Shown: piece after piece, positions 35,614 to 45,086 of the stretch | Numbering within the stretch: position 1 is the first letter of the stretch | Layout of the letters: every line of letters begins with the position of its first letter | DNA from: an uncultured Pseudomonadales bacterium | GTDB taxonomy: Bacteria > Pseudomonadota > Gammaproteobacteria > Pseudomonadales > Azotimanducaceae | Assembly: GCA_958296195.1 (NCBI GenBank) | Contig: OY282455.1 | Location: 372,001 to 436,000, forward strand | Direction: 5' to 3' | Length of the DNA stretch: 64,000 bases | Translations under genes and position numbers: made by a program | The notes under the pieces: model-generated | The model's input: only the letters and a program-made list of their open reading frames with translations | Databases searched by the model: none | What the model was told of the DNA's origin: nothing

Positions 35614-36390
35614 TCAGGAGACTTCAAGGCGGGTGACGCTGGCCGAAGGGCCGAGCAGCCCCTCCAAGCCAGGGACGCCGGGCAGTGCGTCAAAGGCGGT
35701 GCGCAGATTGTCCGTCCAAGCCCGCCGCAATTCGACAAGATATTCGTCATCCTCCTGCATCAATCGATACAGGCCTTGGGAGCGGGCGCCGGCGGGCAGC
35801 ACGAAGCATTCGATGGGCGGGCCGACGGTGGCGTTGTTGCGCAAGGTGGAGTCCATGGAGACCAAGGCGCACTTCAGCGCCGCGTCCAAGGGGGTGTCCC
35901 AGGTGATGATGCGGTCCAACAGGGGGCGGCCGTACTTGATCTCGCCAATCTGCAAATAGGGCATGGCTTGGCTGGCGCGGATGAAGTTGCCCTCCGCGTA
36001 GATGTGCAGAATGCTCGGCGCGACCCCGCTGATCTCCCCACCCAAGATGAAGGAGGCTTCCGGCAGAAAGCTCTTGTCCGCATGGGCTTGGCGGTACTTC
36101 TGCTGCTCCTCCACGGACAGCCGGCCGATGTACTCGGCCGCTTGGTCCAAGTTGTCGACGGACAGCAGGCCTTGGCGCCCCGGCGCCTCCATGTCCCGCT
36201 CCATGCGGGCGACGACGCTTTGGGCGGTGGCTAGGTTGCCGGCGCTCAGCAGCACGAAGTGACGGCCGGCGCCGGCGTCAAACCGATGCATCTTGCTGTA
36301 GGTGCTGATCTGATCGACGCCGGCGTGGGTGCGCGAATCCGAAATGAACGCGGAGCCGGCAGCGACGGCGATTGCCACGCAGTAAGTCAT
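35614..36390 (-). CDS. Anbu-type bacterial proteasome homologue (predicted Ntn hydrolase)
   Basis: A 258-aa protein of the Anbu/BPH family, ancestral-like relatives of proteasome beta subunits. The start ATG 36390 gives MTYCVAIAVAAGSAFISDSR, placing Thr2 after Met removal as the N-terminal nucleophile, followed by the SDSRTHAGVDQIS loop typical of Anbu. The conserved LSAGNLATAQSVV and GEIKYGRPLLDRIITWDTPL blocks are present. Anbu assembles into helical rings; its physiological substrate is not settled. It sits alone here, next to a repeat-bearing gap. Confidence 0.92.
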   Translation of the reverse strand: MTYCVAIAVAAGSAFISDSRTHAGVDQISTYSKMHRFDAGAGRHFVLLSAGNLATAQSVVARMERDMEAPGRQGLLSVDNLDQAAEYIGRLSVEEQQKYRQAHADKSFLPEASFILGGEISGVAPSILHIYAEGNFIRASQAMPYLQIGEIKYGRPLLDRIITWDTPLDAALKCALVSMDSTLRNNATVGPPIECFVLPAGARSQGLYRLMQEDDEYLVELRRAWTDNLRTAFDALPGVPGLEGLLGPSASVTRLEVS

Positions 36391-36872
36391 GCCCTTGATA
36401 TACGCACTCACCGGCAAACTGTCAACTAGGCCTCAGCTAGTGTTAGCAACAAATAGAAGTGTCCGGTTAGGGCGAATAAACTGTTCAGTTTGGCTATGGT
36501 TGCCTTGACCATGCCAATGCGCCCCAGTCGCAAAACCGGGCGCCAGTGAAACCGGACACTTCCTCTACTCTTAGAGCCGACACTTTATTTGCCCTTGACA
36601 GTGGCTGTTCGACATCCGTTTGCCGACGCTATGCTTTGGCCGCCATGGCTTGCTTGACCCCCAATGGCGCACTGGGGAATGGCCGAAAACTACGGAACTG
36701 GACGGTTCACGCCACCTGGACGATCATTGGCGAGGTCGAGCGGCTACACACCATGGCCCAGCCCGCCAGCGGCGGCCACCGCTTTCCAAAGCTACTGCAT
36801 GTGCCCTGTGCTTCCGCCTGGAACCCGGCAGGATCGCCCACCGCACCTAGAACCTAGCCAATGCGCCCCGCC
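36391..36872. other. Intergenic gap with a short inverted-repeat element
   Basis: The gap has a 107-bp unit bounded by 13-bp inverted repeats: GAAGTGTCCGGTT at 36456-36468 and AACCGGACACTTC at 36550-36562. The interior is non-coding. This resembles a MITE or solo insertion-sequence end, but I find no second copy in the window. The rest (36563-36872) has open frames without recognisable protein and is probably non-coding. Confidence 0.5.
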
Positions 36873-39812
36873 CTAGCCGATGCGGCGTTGGAAAACCTCC
36901 GCCGCCTGTTTTTGGGTTTGCCGGAGCTTGGCGTCAAGCTCGTCAAAGCTGGCACACTCGAAGGTGGTGGCTAGGCGGCTTTGCAGGGTTTGCGGCGCTT
37001 CACGGACCGATGCCGGGCCGCTCCAGGTGAGGCGCAGGAAGGCTTGCACGGAGCGCTGCAACTGCACGGCGTCGGCAAGGAACTGGGCCTCGCTCTCGGC
37101 CATGCCGCCGGCCTCGGCGAACGCTTCAAAACAAGCCGCAGCGTTGCCAGGGGCAGCCCGCTGCTCGGCGGCGTGCAGCAATTGCAAATGCCGGGCGAGA
37201 AGCTCCAAATCCACCAGCCCGCCGCGGACCTGCTGGAAGTCGAACGGGTCTTCGCTGGGTTGCTCCGCAAGCAGCCGGTCGCGCAGAGCGGCCAAAGCCC
37301 GGCGCAGGCCATCGGCGTCCGGGAGCGCGGTCACGCCTTGGCGGATGGCCGACTGCACTGGCTCCACGGCGGCCGGGTCTCCGCACAGAACCCTGGCGCG
37401 GGCCAAGGCCAACAAACGGTGGGTTTGCGGCCAAGCCTTCGCTCCTTGGACCGGCCAAGCCGGACCGTGCAGCGGCCCGTCGTGGGGCAGCACCGCCAAG
37501 GACACCGCATCGTAGAGATCGTTGCCGGCGCTGGTTCGGCGGCGCAAGGCGGCGGCTAGGCGCTTGGCTGCGCGGGCGTAGAAGCGCTCCGACGGGATGG
37601 GATGGAGACCGCTGGTTAAGCGACCATCTTTTAGGACGGTTGCAAAAACCAAGTTCAGAGGCGAGGCGTAAACCATGTCGCCGCAACCCAGATCATCCAA
37701 GGCGACGATGGCGCAACCGCCTTCCGGCGGTCCATGCCGTTCCGCCAAGTCCGCCAGCACCAGCCGCAACAGGCTCTCGATGGCCACCTCCGCAATGTGG
37801 GCGCGGGAGGCGGAGGCTTCATCCAGAGTAATGAGGTTCTGCAGGGTCTGCACACCCACCTGAAAGCGGCGGTCATCCGCCCAGGCCGCCACAAGGTCCA
37901 CGCAGCGCCGAAACTCCTGGGCGCCGCCAAGCCGCTCATCGACTTCGGCAGCCAAGGCGTCCCGCTCCGGTATGGGCAGGAAGAAAGCGGGATCCAAAAC
38001 CGCCTGCAGCAGGCCCGGCTTGGCGGCCAGCCGGTCGGCGATGCGCGGAGCGCCGCCCATCACCACGGCGATCAGGTCCAGCAGCCAGGCATTGGCCCGC
38101 AGCATCGACCATAGATCGGTGTCCTTGCGCAGCGCCGCCATGAATCCGTCAAAACGCTGCAGCGCCCGGTCCGGATCCGGCGTCTTGCCCAAGGCTTCAA
38201 CGATGTCGTGCAGCAGCGCCCGGACCGCTTCCCTGCCCCGCTCCGATGCGGTTGACGGATGCCGGCCTGCGGCCCAGCCGCGGCAGGTGTCAAAGGCCGT
38301 TTGCGCCTCCTTAAACCCAGCGGCCTGCAGCCGTTCGAGGGCGTCAGGGCTGCCCTCCGGCCCGGTTAGGATGGCCTCGGCAATATCCTGCTCGCGCTCC
38401 GGCACATTGAAGCGGGCGCGGTACAGTTCGTGGACATCCACCGACACAGGCCCCAGCAAGGCGCCCAGCGCCTCGCGGGAATCGAGGTGCAGGAAGGCGG
38501 CGATGTGCTCCAAGCCGGCGTCGTCCTCCGGCAGGGTTTGGGTCTGGTTGTCGTTCACCATTTGCAAGCGATGCTCCACCCGGCGCAGCAGCAGGTAGGC
38601 GTCCCGCAGAACGCCGGCTTCGCTGGGCAGCAAATAGTGCTCATCCACTAGCAGCGCCAGCATCGGCAGCACCTGCCGCCCGCGCAGGCGACGGTTGCGC
38701 CCGCCGTAGGCCAATTGGTGCATGTGGACGAAGAACTCTATTTCGCGGATGCCGCCGCGCCCCAGCTTGACGTTTTGCCCGGCCAGTTTGACGGCGCCGT
38801 GGCCGTGGAAGTCGTGGATTTGCTCGCTGATGGAGCGAATCTCCTCCACCGACCTGAAGTCCAGGCCCTCCTCCCAAACGAAGGGGGCAAGGCGCTGCAG
38901 GAATTGCGCCCCGGCCTCCAAGTCCCCGGCCACGGGCCGCGCCTTGATCATCGCGGCGCGCTCCCAAGTGCGGCCCTTGCTGTGGTAGTAGTCGGCGGCG
39001 AAGCCGGTGGTGATGGCCACCGGCGTGGAGGCGGCGTCCGGGCGCAGGCGCAGATCCATGCGGAAGACGTAGCCGCCGGCGTCCCGCGTCTCCAAAATGG
39101 CCACTAAGTCCCTAGTCAGCCGGGTGAAGTGCTCGCGCAGGGTCTTGCCGCCTTGGTAGCGGACGCGCTCCGGGTCGTAGAGGGCGATCAGGTCGATGTC
39201 CGAGGAGTAGTTCAGTTCGCGGGAGCCGTGCTTGCCCATGGCCAGCACGAAGTAGCCCCAGCGGTCGGCTTCCGGCGGCGCCACCTCTCCCCGGGCGACG
39301 CTTTGCAGCAGCAAGTGCGCAATGGCTAGGCGCAGTGCGTGGTCCGCCATGTCCGCAAGTAGTTCGGCGCAGCGCATCACATCCCAAATGCCGAAGCAGT
39401 CATAGACCGCGGCGATGACAGCCACCCGATTGCGCTGCACCCGCAGAAAGCGCATCAGTTCGGCGCGGGGCAGGTTTGGGTCCGCAGCGGCCAGTTCACT
39501 GCGCACCCGCTCGGCGATGGCGTCCGGCGGCTCGGTCACCAAGGCGGCGGTACACTCCAGATCCCGCAGCAGCAGGCCCGTCAGGTGCGGGCTGTTGCCG
39601 AACAGGAAGGAGAAGAAGGCGCGGCCGTCGTCGGTCTCCAAGGCTTCGGTGAGCGCTTCAATGTTGCGCCGCGCCGCCGCGCCACGCAGCCGGTTGAGGC
39701 CGGCCTTGGCACCCTCCCGCCGATGCGCCCGCAAGCGGCGGAAATCCGTCGCCTCGGCCGCCGCAGCCAAGACGCTGCCGGCGGCGGCGGCCTCAGTGGA
39801 TGGAGGGTTCAA
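36873..39812 (-). CDS. glnE: Glutamine synthetase adenylyltransferase/deadenylase, second NT domain degenerate
   Basis: A 979-aa bifunctional regulator of glutamine synthetase. The N-terminal nucleotidyltransferase-like domain (deadenylylation) is intact: GSRELNYSSDIDLIALYD with D205 and D207, and VFRMDLRLRPDAASTPVAIT. In the second domain (adenylylation) the matching motif reads YASPLNLVFATV near residues 713-725, where active enzymes have SDLDLVF; both metal-binding aspartates appear replaced (P718, N720). The VDMRLRP strand reads AVSLAVLP. This domain is therefore probably inactive. Length and helical linkers are otherwise normal. The start MNPPSTEAAAAG at 39812 has no close upstream neighbour. 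Confidence 0.93.
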   Translation of the reverse strand: MNPPSTEAAAAGSVLAAAAEATDFRRLRAHRREGAKAGLNRLRGAAARRNIEALTEALETDDGRAFFSFLFGNSPHLTGLLLRDLECTAALVTEPPDAIAERVRSELAAADPNLPRAELMRFLRVQRNRVAVIAAVYDCFGIWDVMRCAELLADMADHALRLAIAHLLLQSVARGEVAPPEADRWGYFVLAMGKHGSRELNYSSDIDLIALYDPERVRYQGGKTLREHFTRLTRDLVAILETRDAGGYVFRMDLRLRPDAASTPVAITTGFAADYYHSKGRTWERAAMIKARPVAGDLEAGAQFLQRLAPFVWEEGLDFRSVEEIRSISEQIHDFHGHGAVKLAGQNVKLGRGGIREIEFFVHMHQLAYGGRNRRLRGRQVLPMLALLVDEHYLLPSEAGVLRDAYLLLRRVEHRLQMVNDNQTQTLPEDDAGLEHIAAFLHLDSREALGALLGPVSVDVHELYRARFNVPEREQDIAEAILTGPEGSPDALERLQAAGFKEAQTAFDTCRGWAAGRHPSTASERGREAVRALLHDIVEALGKTPDPDRALQRFDGFMAALRKDTDLWSMLRANAWLLDLIAVVMGGAPRIADRLAAKPGLLQAVLDPAFFLPIPERDALAAEVDERLGGAQEFRRCVDLVAAWADDRRFQVGVQTLQNLITLDEASASRAHIAEVAIESLLRLVLADLAERHGPPEGGCAIVALDDLGCGDMVYASPLNLVFATVLKDGRLTSGLHPIPSERFYARAAKRLAAALRRRTSAGNDLYDAVSLAVLPHDGPLHGPAWPVQGAKAWPQTHRLLALARARVLCGDPAAVEPVQSAIRQGVTALPDADGLRRALAALRDRLLAEQPSEDPFDFQQVRGGLVDLELLARHLQLLHAAEQRAAPGNAAACFEAFAEAGGMAESEAQFLADAVQLQRSVQAFLRLTWSGPASVREAPQTLQSRLATTFECASFDELDAKLRQTQKQAAEVFQRRIG

Positions 39813-39828
39813 TCGCCCTCGACCTTAG

Positions 39829-41199
39829 TTATCCCGCCCCTTGCACCGACGCCAGGGATTCGTCGATGAGGGCGAGCGCTTCTTTGACCTCCGCCGCGCT
39901 CACGGTCAGCGGCGGCGCAATGCGGATGACGTTGCCGTAGGTGCCGCCACGCCCCATCAGCAGCCCGCGCTGTCGGGCGGCATCCAATAGAGCCAAGGTG
40001 AAGTCCGGATCCGGCGTTCGCTCCCCGTTGTCGGCATCCACCACAAACTCGATGGCCTGCATCAAGCCCATGCCGCGCACGTCTCCCAAGTGCAGCGGAT
40101 GCTTGCGCTGCAGGTGCTCCAACCCTTCGCGCAGGAGACCTCCCTGCCGCTTTGCGTTGTCCGCCAGCTTATCCCGTTGCACCACCTCCAGCACGGCGTT
40201 GGCGGCGGCGCAACTGACCGGATTGCCGCCAAAGGTGGAGAGGGTGGACTTCTGCAGGGAGTCCGCTATCGGCGCGGTGGCGATCAGGGCACCCAAGGGC
40301 AGACCATTGGCGATGCCCTTGGCCATCGTCATCATGTCCGGCTCCACCCCGTAGTGCTCGATGCCCCACATCCGCCCGGTGCGGCCAAAGCCGGTCTGCA
40401 CTTCGTCGGCGATGAACACCCCGCCGTGCTTGCGCACGATCTCGGCGGCGATGGCGAAGTATTCCGGCGGCGGCGTGACGAAGCCGCCGACGCCCTGAAT
40501 GGGTTCCGCCAACAGGCCGGCAACCCGACCGTTGGTGGTGGTGGCGATGAGCTCCTCCAAGTCCTTGGCGCAGGCCACCCCGCACTTGGGATAGGTCAGC
40601 TTCAGTGGACAGCGGTAGCAGTACGGCGATGGGGCGTGGCGCACTCCAACCGCCAAATGCGCGGAGGCCCGCCACCCGGCGTTGCCGGTAAGCCCTTGCG
40701 CCAGCAAAGTGCGACCCGAGTAGCCATGCCGCAGGGCGATGATCTCCGTGTTGCCGGTGTAGCTCTGCGCCATCATCACCGCGGCCTCGTCCGCCTCGCT
40801 GCCGGAGGCGGTGAAGAAGCACTTCTGCAAGGCGCCCGGCGCAATCCGCGCCAGCCGCTCCGCCAGTTCCCCCATCGGCAGGGTTGGGTACAGCGTCGAT
40901 ATGTGGCTGAGGCGCTGCACCTGGGCGATGACCGCCCGGTTGACGTCTTCGTTGGCGTGCCCCACGGAGATGGTGAGAATGCCGCCGAAGAAGTCCAGAT
41001 AGCTGTTGCCCTCCAAGTCCCGCACCCGGCAGCCTTGGCCCTCGGTAACCACCACCGGCTCCGTGTGCAGGCTCTTCACCTGGGGAAACAGATGCTCTTC
41101 GTATTGCTTGAGCACCGTCGCCGTGCTGGTGGGCGCAGTACACTCCAGCCCCCCGGCCCCGCCAAGGCCCGATTCACCTACCGCATCCGCGCTCTTCAC
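39829..41199 (-). CDS. Class-III aminotransferase (PLP-dependent)
   Basis: A 456-aa fold-type-I transaminase. GTG 41199 is favoured as start because AGGAGA lies six bases upstream. Features include GQGCRVRDLEGNSYLDFFGG, FFTASGSEADEAAVMMAQSY, VFIADEVQTGFGRTGRMWGI with the PLP-binding Asp, TMAKGIANGLPLGALIATAP with the catalytic Lys, and a Cys-rich insert (YRCPLKLTYPKCGVACAK) typical of the AGXT2/omega-amino-acid group. The exact amino donor is unclear. tRNA-Ser lies upstream on the opposite strand. Confidence 0.9.
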   Translation of the reverse strand: MKSADAVGESGLGGAGGLECTAPTSTATVLKQYEEHLFPQVKSLHTEPVVVTEGQGCRVRDLEGNSYLDFFGGILTISVGHANEDVNRAVIAQVQRLSHISTLYPTLPMGELAERLARIAPGALQKCFFTASGSEADEAAVMMAQSYTGNTEIIALRHGYSGRTLLAQGLTGNAGWRASAHLAVGVRHAPSPYCYRCPLKLTYPKCGVACAKDLEELIATTTNGRVAGLLAEPIQGVGGFVTPPPEYFAIAAEIVRKHGGVFIADEVQTGFGRTGRMWGIEHYGVEPDMMTMAKGIANGLPLGALIATAPIADSLQKSTLSTFGGNPVSCAAANAVLEVVQRDKLADNAKRQGGLLREGLEHLQRKHPLHLGDVRGMGLMQAIEFVVDADNGERTPDPDFTLALLDAARQRGLLMGRGGTYGNVIRIAPPLTVSAAEVKEALALIDESLASVQGAG

Positions 41200-41328
41200 G
41201 ATTGCTCTCCTAGTTGCCGCCGAGTTGCCACCGAGCAATATTGAATCGAAAACCCACAACCCGCAACCGTTGCCGGCGCATTTGCAGTTATACTGACGCT
41301 CCCGCTCAATCAGACGGGCAGCACCCCC

Positions 41329-41419
41329 GGAGAGGTGGCCGAGCGGCTGAAGGCGCTCCCCTGCTAAGGGAGTATGGGCTAATCCCCCATCGAGGGTTCG
41401 AATCCCTCCCTCTCCGCCA
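41329..41419 (+). tRNA. tRNA-Ser (anticodon GCT)
   Basis: A 91-nt class-II tRNA with acceptor stem GGAGAGG/CCTCTCC, discriminator G and encoded CCA. The anticodon stem CTCCC/GGGAG holds loop CTGCTAA, anticodon GCT for AGC/AGU serine codons. The long variable arm (TATGGGCTAATCCCCCATC) and the T arm GAGGG-TTCGAAT-CCCTC are clear. A P4-type integrase gene starts 188 bases downstream, so the tRNA 3' end is the likely attachment site of the island. Confidence 0.97.
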
Positions 41420-41607
41420 ACCCACTGTTGTCCGCATCCGTCCGAAGTCGTCCGAAGCAATCCGAATTATCCCTTAACACGTTGATTTGACGGGATATAT
41501 ATGCCCGTCCCCGTGTCCGAAGCCGTCCGATCATGTCCACAAGGGGTTGCGCGCATCCGAGCCAATGTGATACAAATAACACTGCAAACAGAAACGAGGC
41601 ACACTCC

Positions 41608-42765
41608 ATGGGCAATCTCACCGCGGCGCGCGTCCGCAACGCCAAGCACTCCGGGCGCACCCGCTTCCACGAACGCATCTCCGATGGCGGCACACTCTTT
41701 CTTCAAGTCGCGCCGACCGGCGCGAAGTGCTGGGTGCAGGTCGTCCAAGTCCGCGGCAGGCGGCACACCGTGGGGCTGGGCGGATACCCGCTGACAAGCC
41801 TGCAGGAAGCACGGGACGCCGCCTACGAAAACAGACGGGCCGCGCGGCGCGGGATCCCTCCCGCCAAGCAGGGCGGGCGCAGGCCCGGCGCGCCGACCTT
41901 CGCGGAGGCGGCGGCGGAGGTGCTGGCCACGCAGGCCAGGACGTGGAAGGCCGGCGGCAAGAGCGAAGCGCAGTGGAGGTCGTCGCTGGCCGCCTACGCC
42001 CACCCGGTCATCGGCCGCATGCGGATCGGCGACGTGACCAGCGCGGACGTGGTCGCCGTGCTCAAGCCGATATGGACGACCAAGCGGGAGACCGCCCGGC
42101 GCGTGAAGCACCGGGTCAGCAAGGTGATGGACTGGGCCGTCGTTCACGGCCACCGAACGGACAACCCCTGCCAAGCGGTGGAGGCGGCGCTGCCGCGCAT
42201 GGGGGCAAGGCCGAGGCACCATCGGGCGCTGCCCTACGCGGACGTGCCGGCGGCCGTCGCCGCGGTTCGCGCCAGCGCGGCTTGGCGCGGCACCCGGCTG
42301 GCGTTCGAGTTTCTGGTGCTGACGGCGGCGCGGTCCGGCGAAGTGCGCCTGGCGACGTGGGAGGAGGTGGACCTGGACGCCAAGGCGTGGACGGTGCCGG
42401 CTGAGCGCACAAAGGCGGGGCGTGGGCACCGCGTTCCGTTGAGCGCCGGCGCGCTCGACGTGCTGGCGGCGGCGCGGGAGTTGGGCGTGAACGGCTTGGT
42501 GTTCCCCAGCGCGCGGGGCAGAGCCATTTCCGACGCAACGATGGGCAAGCTGCTGCGGCAGCGCGGGATCAACGCGGTGCCGCACGGGTTCCGCAGCAGC
42601 TTCCGTGATTGGGGCGCGGAGCAAACGGACCACCCCCGCGAAGTGCTCGAAGCGGCGCTGGCGCACAAGGTGGCGAACGCGGTCGAGGCCGCCTACGCCC
42701 GCACCGACCACTTCGAGCGCCGCAGGGCGCTGATGGACGCCTGGGCCGCCTACCTGTCCGCATAG
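41608..42765 (+). CDS. P4-type tyrosine integrase (site-specific recombinase)
   Basis: A 385-aa integrase of the genomic-island type: an N-terminal arm-binding domain (MGNLTAARVRNAKHSGRTRF, then LFLQVAPTGAKCWVQVVQ), a SAM-like core-binding domain and a catalytic domain. The catalytic Arg lies in LTAARSGEVRLATWEEVDL, then HGFRSSFRDWGAEQT (HxxR) and the C-terminal AYARTDHFERRRALMDAW with catalytic Tyr. The ATG at 41608 has no strong ribosome site. Its position next to tRNA-Ser and co-orientation away from it fit island integration at the tRNA. Confidence 0.95.
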   Translation: MGNLTAARVRNAKHSGRTRFHERISDGGTLFLQVAPTGAKCWVQVVQVRGRRHTVGLGGYPLTSLQEARDAAYENRRAARRGIPPAKQGGRRPGAPTFAEAAAEVLATQARTWKAGGKSEAQWRSSLAAYAHPVIGRMRIGDVTSADVVAVLKPIWTTKRETARRVKHRVSKVMDWAVVHGHRTDNPCQAVEAALPRMGARPRHHRALPYADVPAAVAAVRASAAWRGTRLAFEFLVLTAARSGEVRLATWEEVDLDAKAWTVPAERTKAGRGHRVPLSAGALDVLAAARELGVNGLVFPSARGRAISDATMGKLLRQRGINAVPHGFRSSFRDWGAEQTDHPREVLEAALAHKVANAVEAAYARTDHFERRRALMDAWAAYLSA

Positions 42766-42977
42766 GGCGGCCGCCGGACACCGCGACGGACCCGAGCTTC
42801 CCGCCGCGGCTCCAAATCACGCGCGGCGCATCCCCGTGGATGGATGGCGCAAGCCGTTTTTTCCGCCTGCGGCAGCACCCGCCCAACAAAGTTGGGGTAG
42901 CGGGCTATCCTGTGCCTTGACAGGGTGCAAATCCGGAGGTATTCATCCGGCTAGATGCTCTAACCAAGAGGACGAAA

Positions 42978-43862
42978 ATGCCAGCGGCCCTCAACGTGCA
43001 ACCGCTAAAAAAACAGGCGCTAAAACCGCTCGCCGAACATTACACGCGCAGCCAGAAGGTGCCCCCAAAACAGGTCGATCCGACGCGCAGCAACCTGAAC
43101 GCCTATTGGCCAGACGACGCGAGCGGCTGCCTTGCTGCAATGGAGGCGCTTGCCGATTACGGGAAGGGCGGGCGGCATCCAGATGGAACGAAAATCCGCC
43201 AGGATGCTCGCTACGGCGCCGCCGCGATATTCACGCTGCCAGTCGAGTTGAAGGGGCGCGGCGACAAGGTGGCGGCGGAGTGGCTGACGGCGACGATCCA
43301 CTTCGCCATGCAGGAGATGCCCGGCAAGATGGCGGCGTTTGCCGTGCATCTTGACGAGACGACGCCGCACCTGCACGTCTGCTACGACACCCGCGACGAG
43401 ACCGGCAAGCTCGCCTACAAGAAGATGTTCGGCAGCCGCGCGCGGCTGAAAAGCATCCAGACCGCCTACAGCAAAAAGTTGGAGCCGCTGGGAGTGCGGC
43501 CAAGCACCGACGAGGAGAAGCTGCAGCGCCGCGGCAGCTATACGACGGGCATCCACGGCTGGCGAGCCGGACGCGCGGTGCGGGCTGCGCAGGCGCTCAA
43601 AATGTCCATAGAGCGCAAGGCGCAAGAGGTGGCTGCGCAGGCGCGCATGGTGAAGGAGCGCCTAGCGCGGGCCGTGGAGACGGAGGATCGGGCGAAGGCC
43701 CGCGCCGAGCGGTGGGCGGATTGGGCCAGAGAATGGAGCGTCCTGGCGGAGCAGCGCTGGAAGCGGAAGCCGCCAATCGCGCCGCCGACGACCGAGGAAC
43801 TGCTGAGCGGTAAGCCGATCAAGCGCCGTCGCAAAGGCGGCGGCGGGCCGAGCGGCCCCTGA
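42978..43862 (+). CDS. Mob/Pre-type relaxase (MobV-like plasmid mobilisation/recombination protein)
   Basis: A 294-aa protein with an HUH-like relaxase motif HLDETTPHLHV at about residues 128-138, the metal triad of Pre/Mob proteins, followed by FGSRARLKSIQTAYSKKLEP. The C-terminal third is charged and helical with a Lys/Arg-rich end (PIKRRRKGGGG). GAGGACG stands seven bases before ATG 42978. It follows the integrase by 212 bases, so the island may have been mobilisable. Upstream, 42930-42955 has a short GC hairpin (ATCCGG/CCGGAT type). Confidence 0.88.
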   Translation: MPAALNVQPLKKQALKPLAEHYTRSQKVPPKQVDPTRSNLNAYWPDDASGCLAAMEALADYGKGGRHPDGTKIRQDARYGAAAIFTLPVELKGRGDKVAAEWLTATIHFAMQEMPGKMAAFAVHLDETTPHLHVCYDTRDETGKLAYKKMFGSRARLKSIQTAYSKKLEPLGVRPSTDEEKLQRRGSYTTGIHGWRAGRAVRAAQALKMSIERKAQEVAAQARMVKERLARAVETEDRAKARAERWADWAREWSVLAEQRWKRKPPIAPPTTEELLSGKPIKRRRKGGGGPSGP

Positions 43863-44077
43863 AAAGGGGGGCCGGGCGGCCCGAGGGCCGCACCATAAGC
43901 GCATCTAAGCGACACGCAATCAAACCCTACCTATAACCCCTTGGGTAGGCCCGCAAAATCGCTTAGACGCAAGCAGAGGCGGCCATGCGCGGCAGATCGG
44001 TGGGCAAAAAGCCACGAAAGGGCGATAACATGGCCTGGAAAGGGAAACCCCCTAGGGGCAAACCGAGGGTTTTCTGA

Positions 44078-44317
44078 ATGACATCCAACCGAGGTGACGG
44101 CACATGGATGACGCAATCAGTACTAGCGAACCCACGGCGGAATGGCAAGGAGTGGCGCAAGCAGTTCGAGTCGGCTAGACTGGACAGCTTCCGCAAGGGT
44201 GCCCGACGCGCCACCGAGCAGGCTTCGACCATTCGCGGCCTGCACGCCAAGATCGGCGAACTCACGATGGAGCGAGATTTTTTTCAAGGGCGGCAGGACG
44301 CCGCGCATGGCCTATGA
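44078..44317 (+). pseudogene. IS3-type OrfA transposase remnant
   Basis: A 79-aa frame ending LHAKIGELTMERDFFQG, the leucine-zipper tail of IS3-group OrfA proteins (usually ...IGQLTVERDFLSKA). The N-terminal half also matches in part (KEWRKQFESARLDSFRKGAR), but the downstream OrfB is not intact. Likely a decayed insertion sequence. Confidence 0.6.
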
Positions 44318-44674
44318 GGGGCCGCCCATGCCCTCGGCGAAGGCGGCGTGACCATGACCTTGACACGGACAGGAAAAGGGTTGGCATGCCCTAGGACAGA
44401 GGGCGACATTCACCCAAGGAGTGGACTCTATTTCAGCCCTCGACCTGTGATAAGAATCGGACCTACCTCAGACACCTATAGGCTTGCGACCACTTGGCGA
44501 AGGCGGATTTGCTGACTGTGTATCAGGAGCATGAACGCGACCTAACGCTAGACTAGCGGCATGAGTTTGAAACCGACAGACGCAAGAGCATCAAGGAAGC
44601 AGTGCTGTGCGACAAGGATAGCTTCCACACCACCACCAAGGTCGAGTAAAGCGACGACAACGGAGAAACTAACC
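44318..44674 (+). other. Decayed coding-like stretch without intact gene
   Basis: No intact frame is supported. A frame around 44447-44645 (CDKNRTYLRHL, then stops, LAKADLLTVYQEHERDL) shows several in-frame stops and reads like a degenerated protein gene. It may be the broken second half of the insertion sequence or an unrelated relic. Confidence 0.35.
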
Positions 44675-45031
44675 ATGAACAAGATGTTGCGGACTTTGTG
44701 CTGCCCGGTGTTGTGGACTCTGTGCTGCCCGGTACTGGCCAACGAAGATGCTTATCGGGCGTCTGAACAGTTTCGGGCTGCTGAGTTGTTCTGCTTGATG
44801 TACAAGTATGTGGTGCTAATGGATAGGTTTGAAGGCCACTATGGCTGCGAACATTTTGGAATAGGCAGAGTGATCAACATAACCGTTCGCCCTTCGAGTC
44901 GTCGTCTTGACCGCAAATTGTGCCGTGACCTTGTCAAGGTCCCAATGGATGACACGTTGCAGGAAAATGGATGGCATCTTCGCCTTTTCGCGCCCGGTGG
45001 CGGAAGCCCCCTAGCATCATGCAGCTTTTGA
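44675..45031 (+). CDS. Small secreted Cys-rich protein, unknown
   Basis: A 118-aa protein with a likely Sec signal (MNKMLRTLCCPVLWTLCCPV, cleavage near LAN). The signal contains an exact internal tandem repeat of the LCCPV unit, an odd duplication. The mature part (EDAYRASEQFRAAELFCLMY, then VVLMDRFEGHYGCEHF) has four Cys. GGAGA precedes ATG 44675. No known family; it lies in a mosaic of remnants, so expression is uncertain. Confidence 0.55.
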   Translation: MNKMLRTLCCPVLWTLCCPVLANEDAYRASEQFRAAELFCLMYKYVVLMDRFEGHYGCEHFGIGRVINITVRPSSRRLDRKLCRDLVKVPMDDTLQENGWHLRLFAPGGGSPLASCSF

Positions 45032-45086
45032 CCGGGCACCACCCTAGCGGGAAGGCGGCCAACGCACACCCAAATAACGCATCCAT

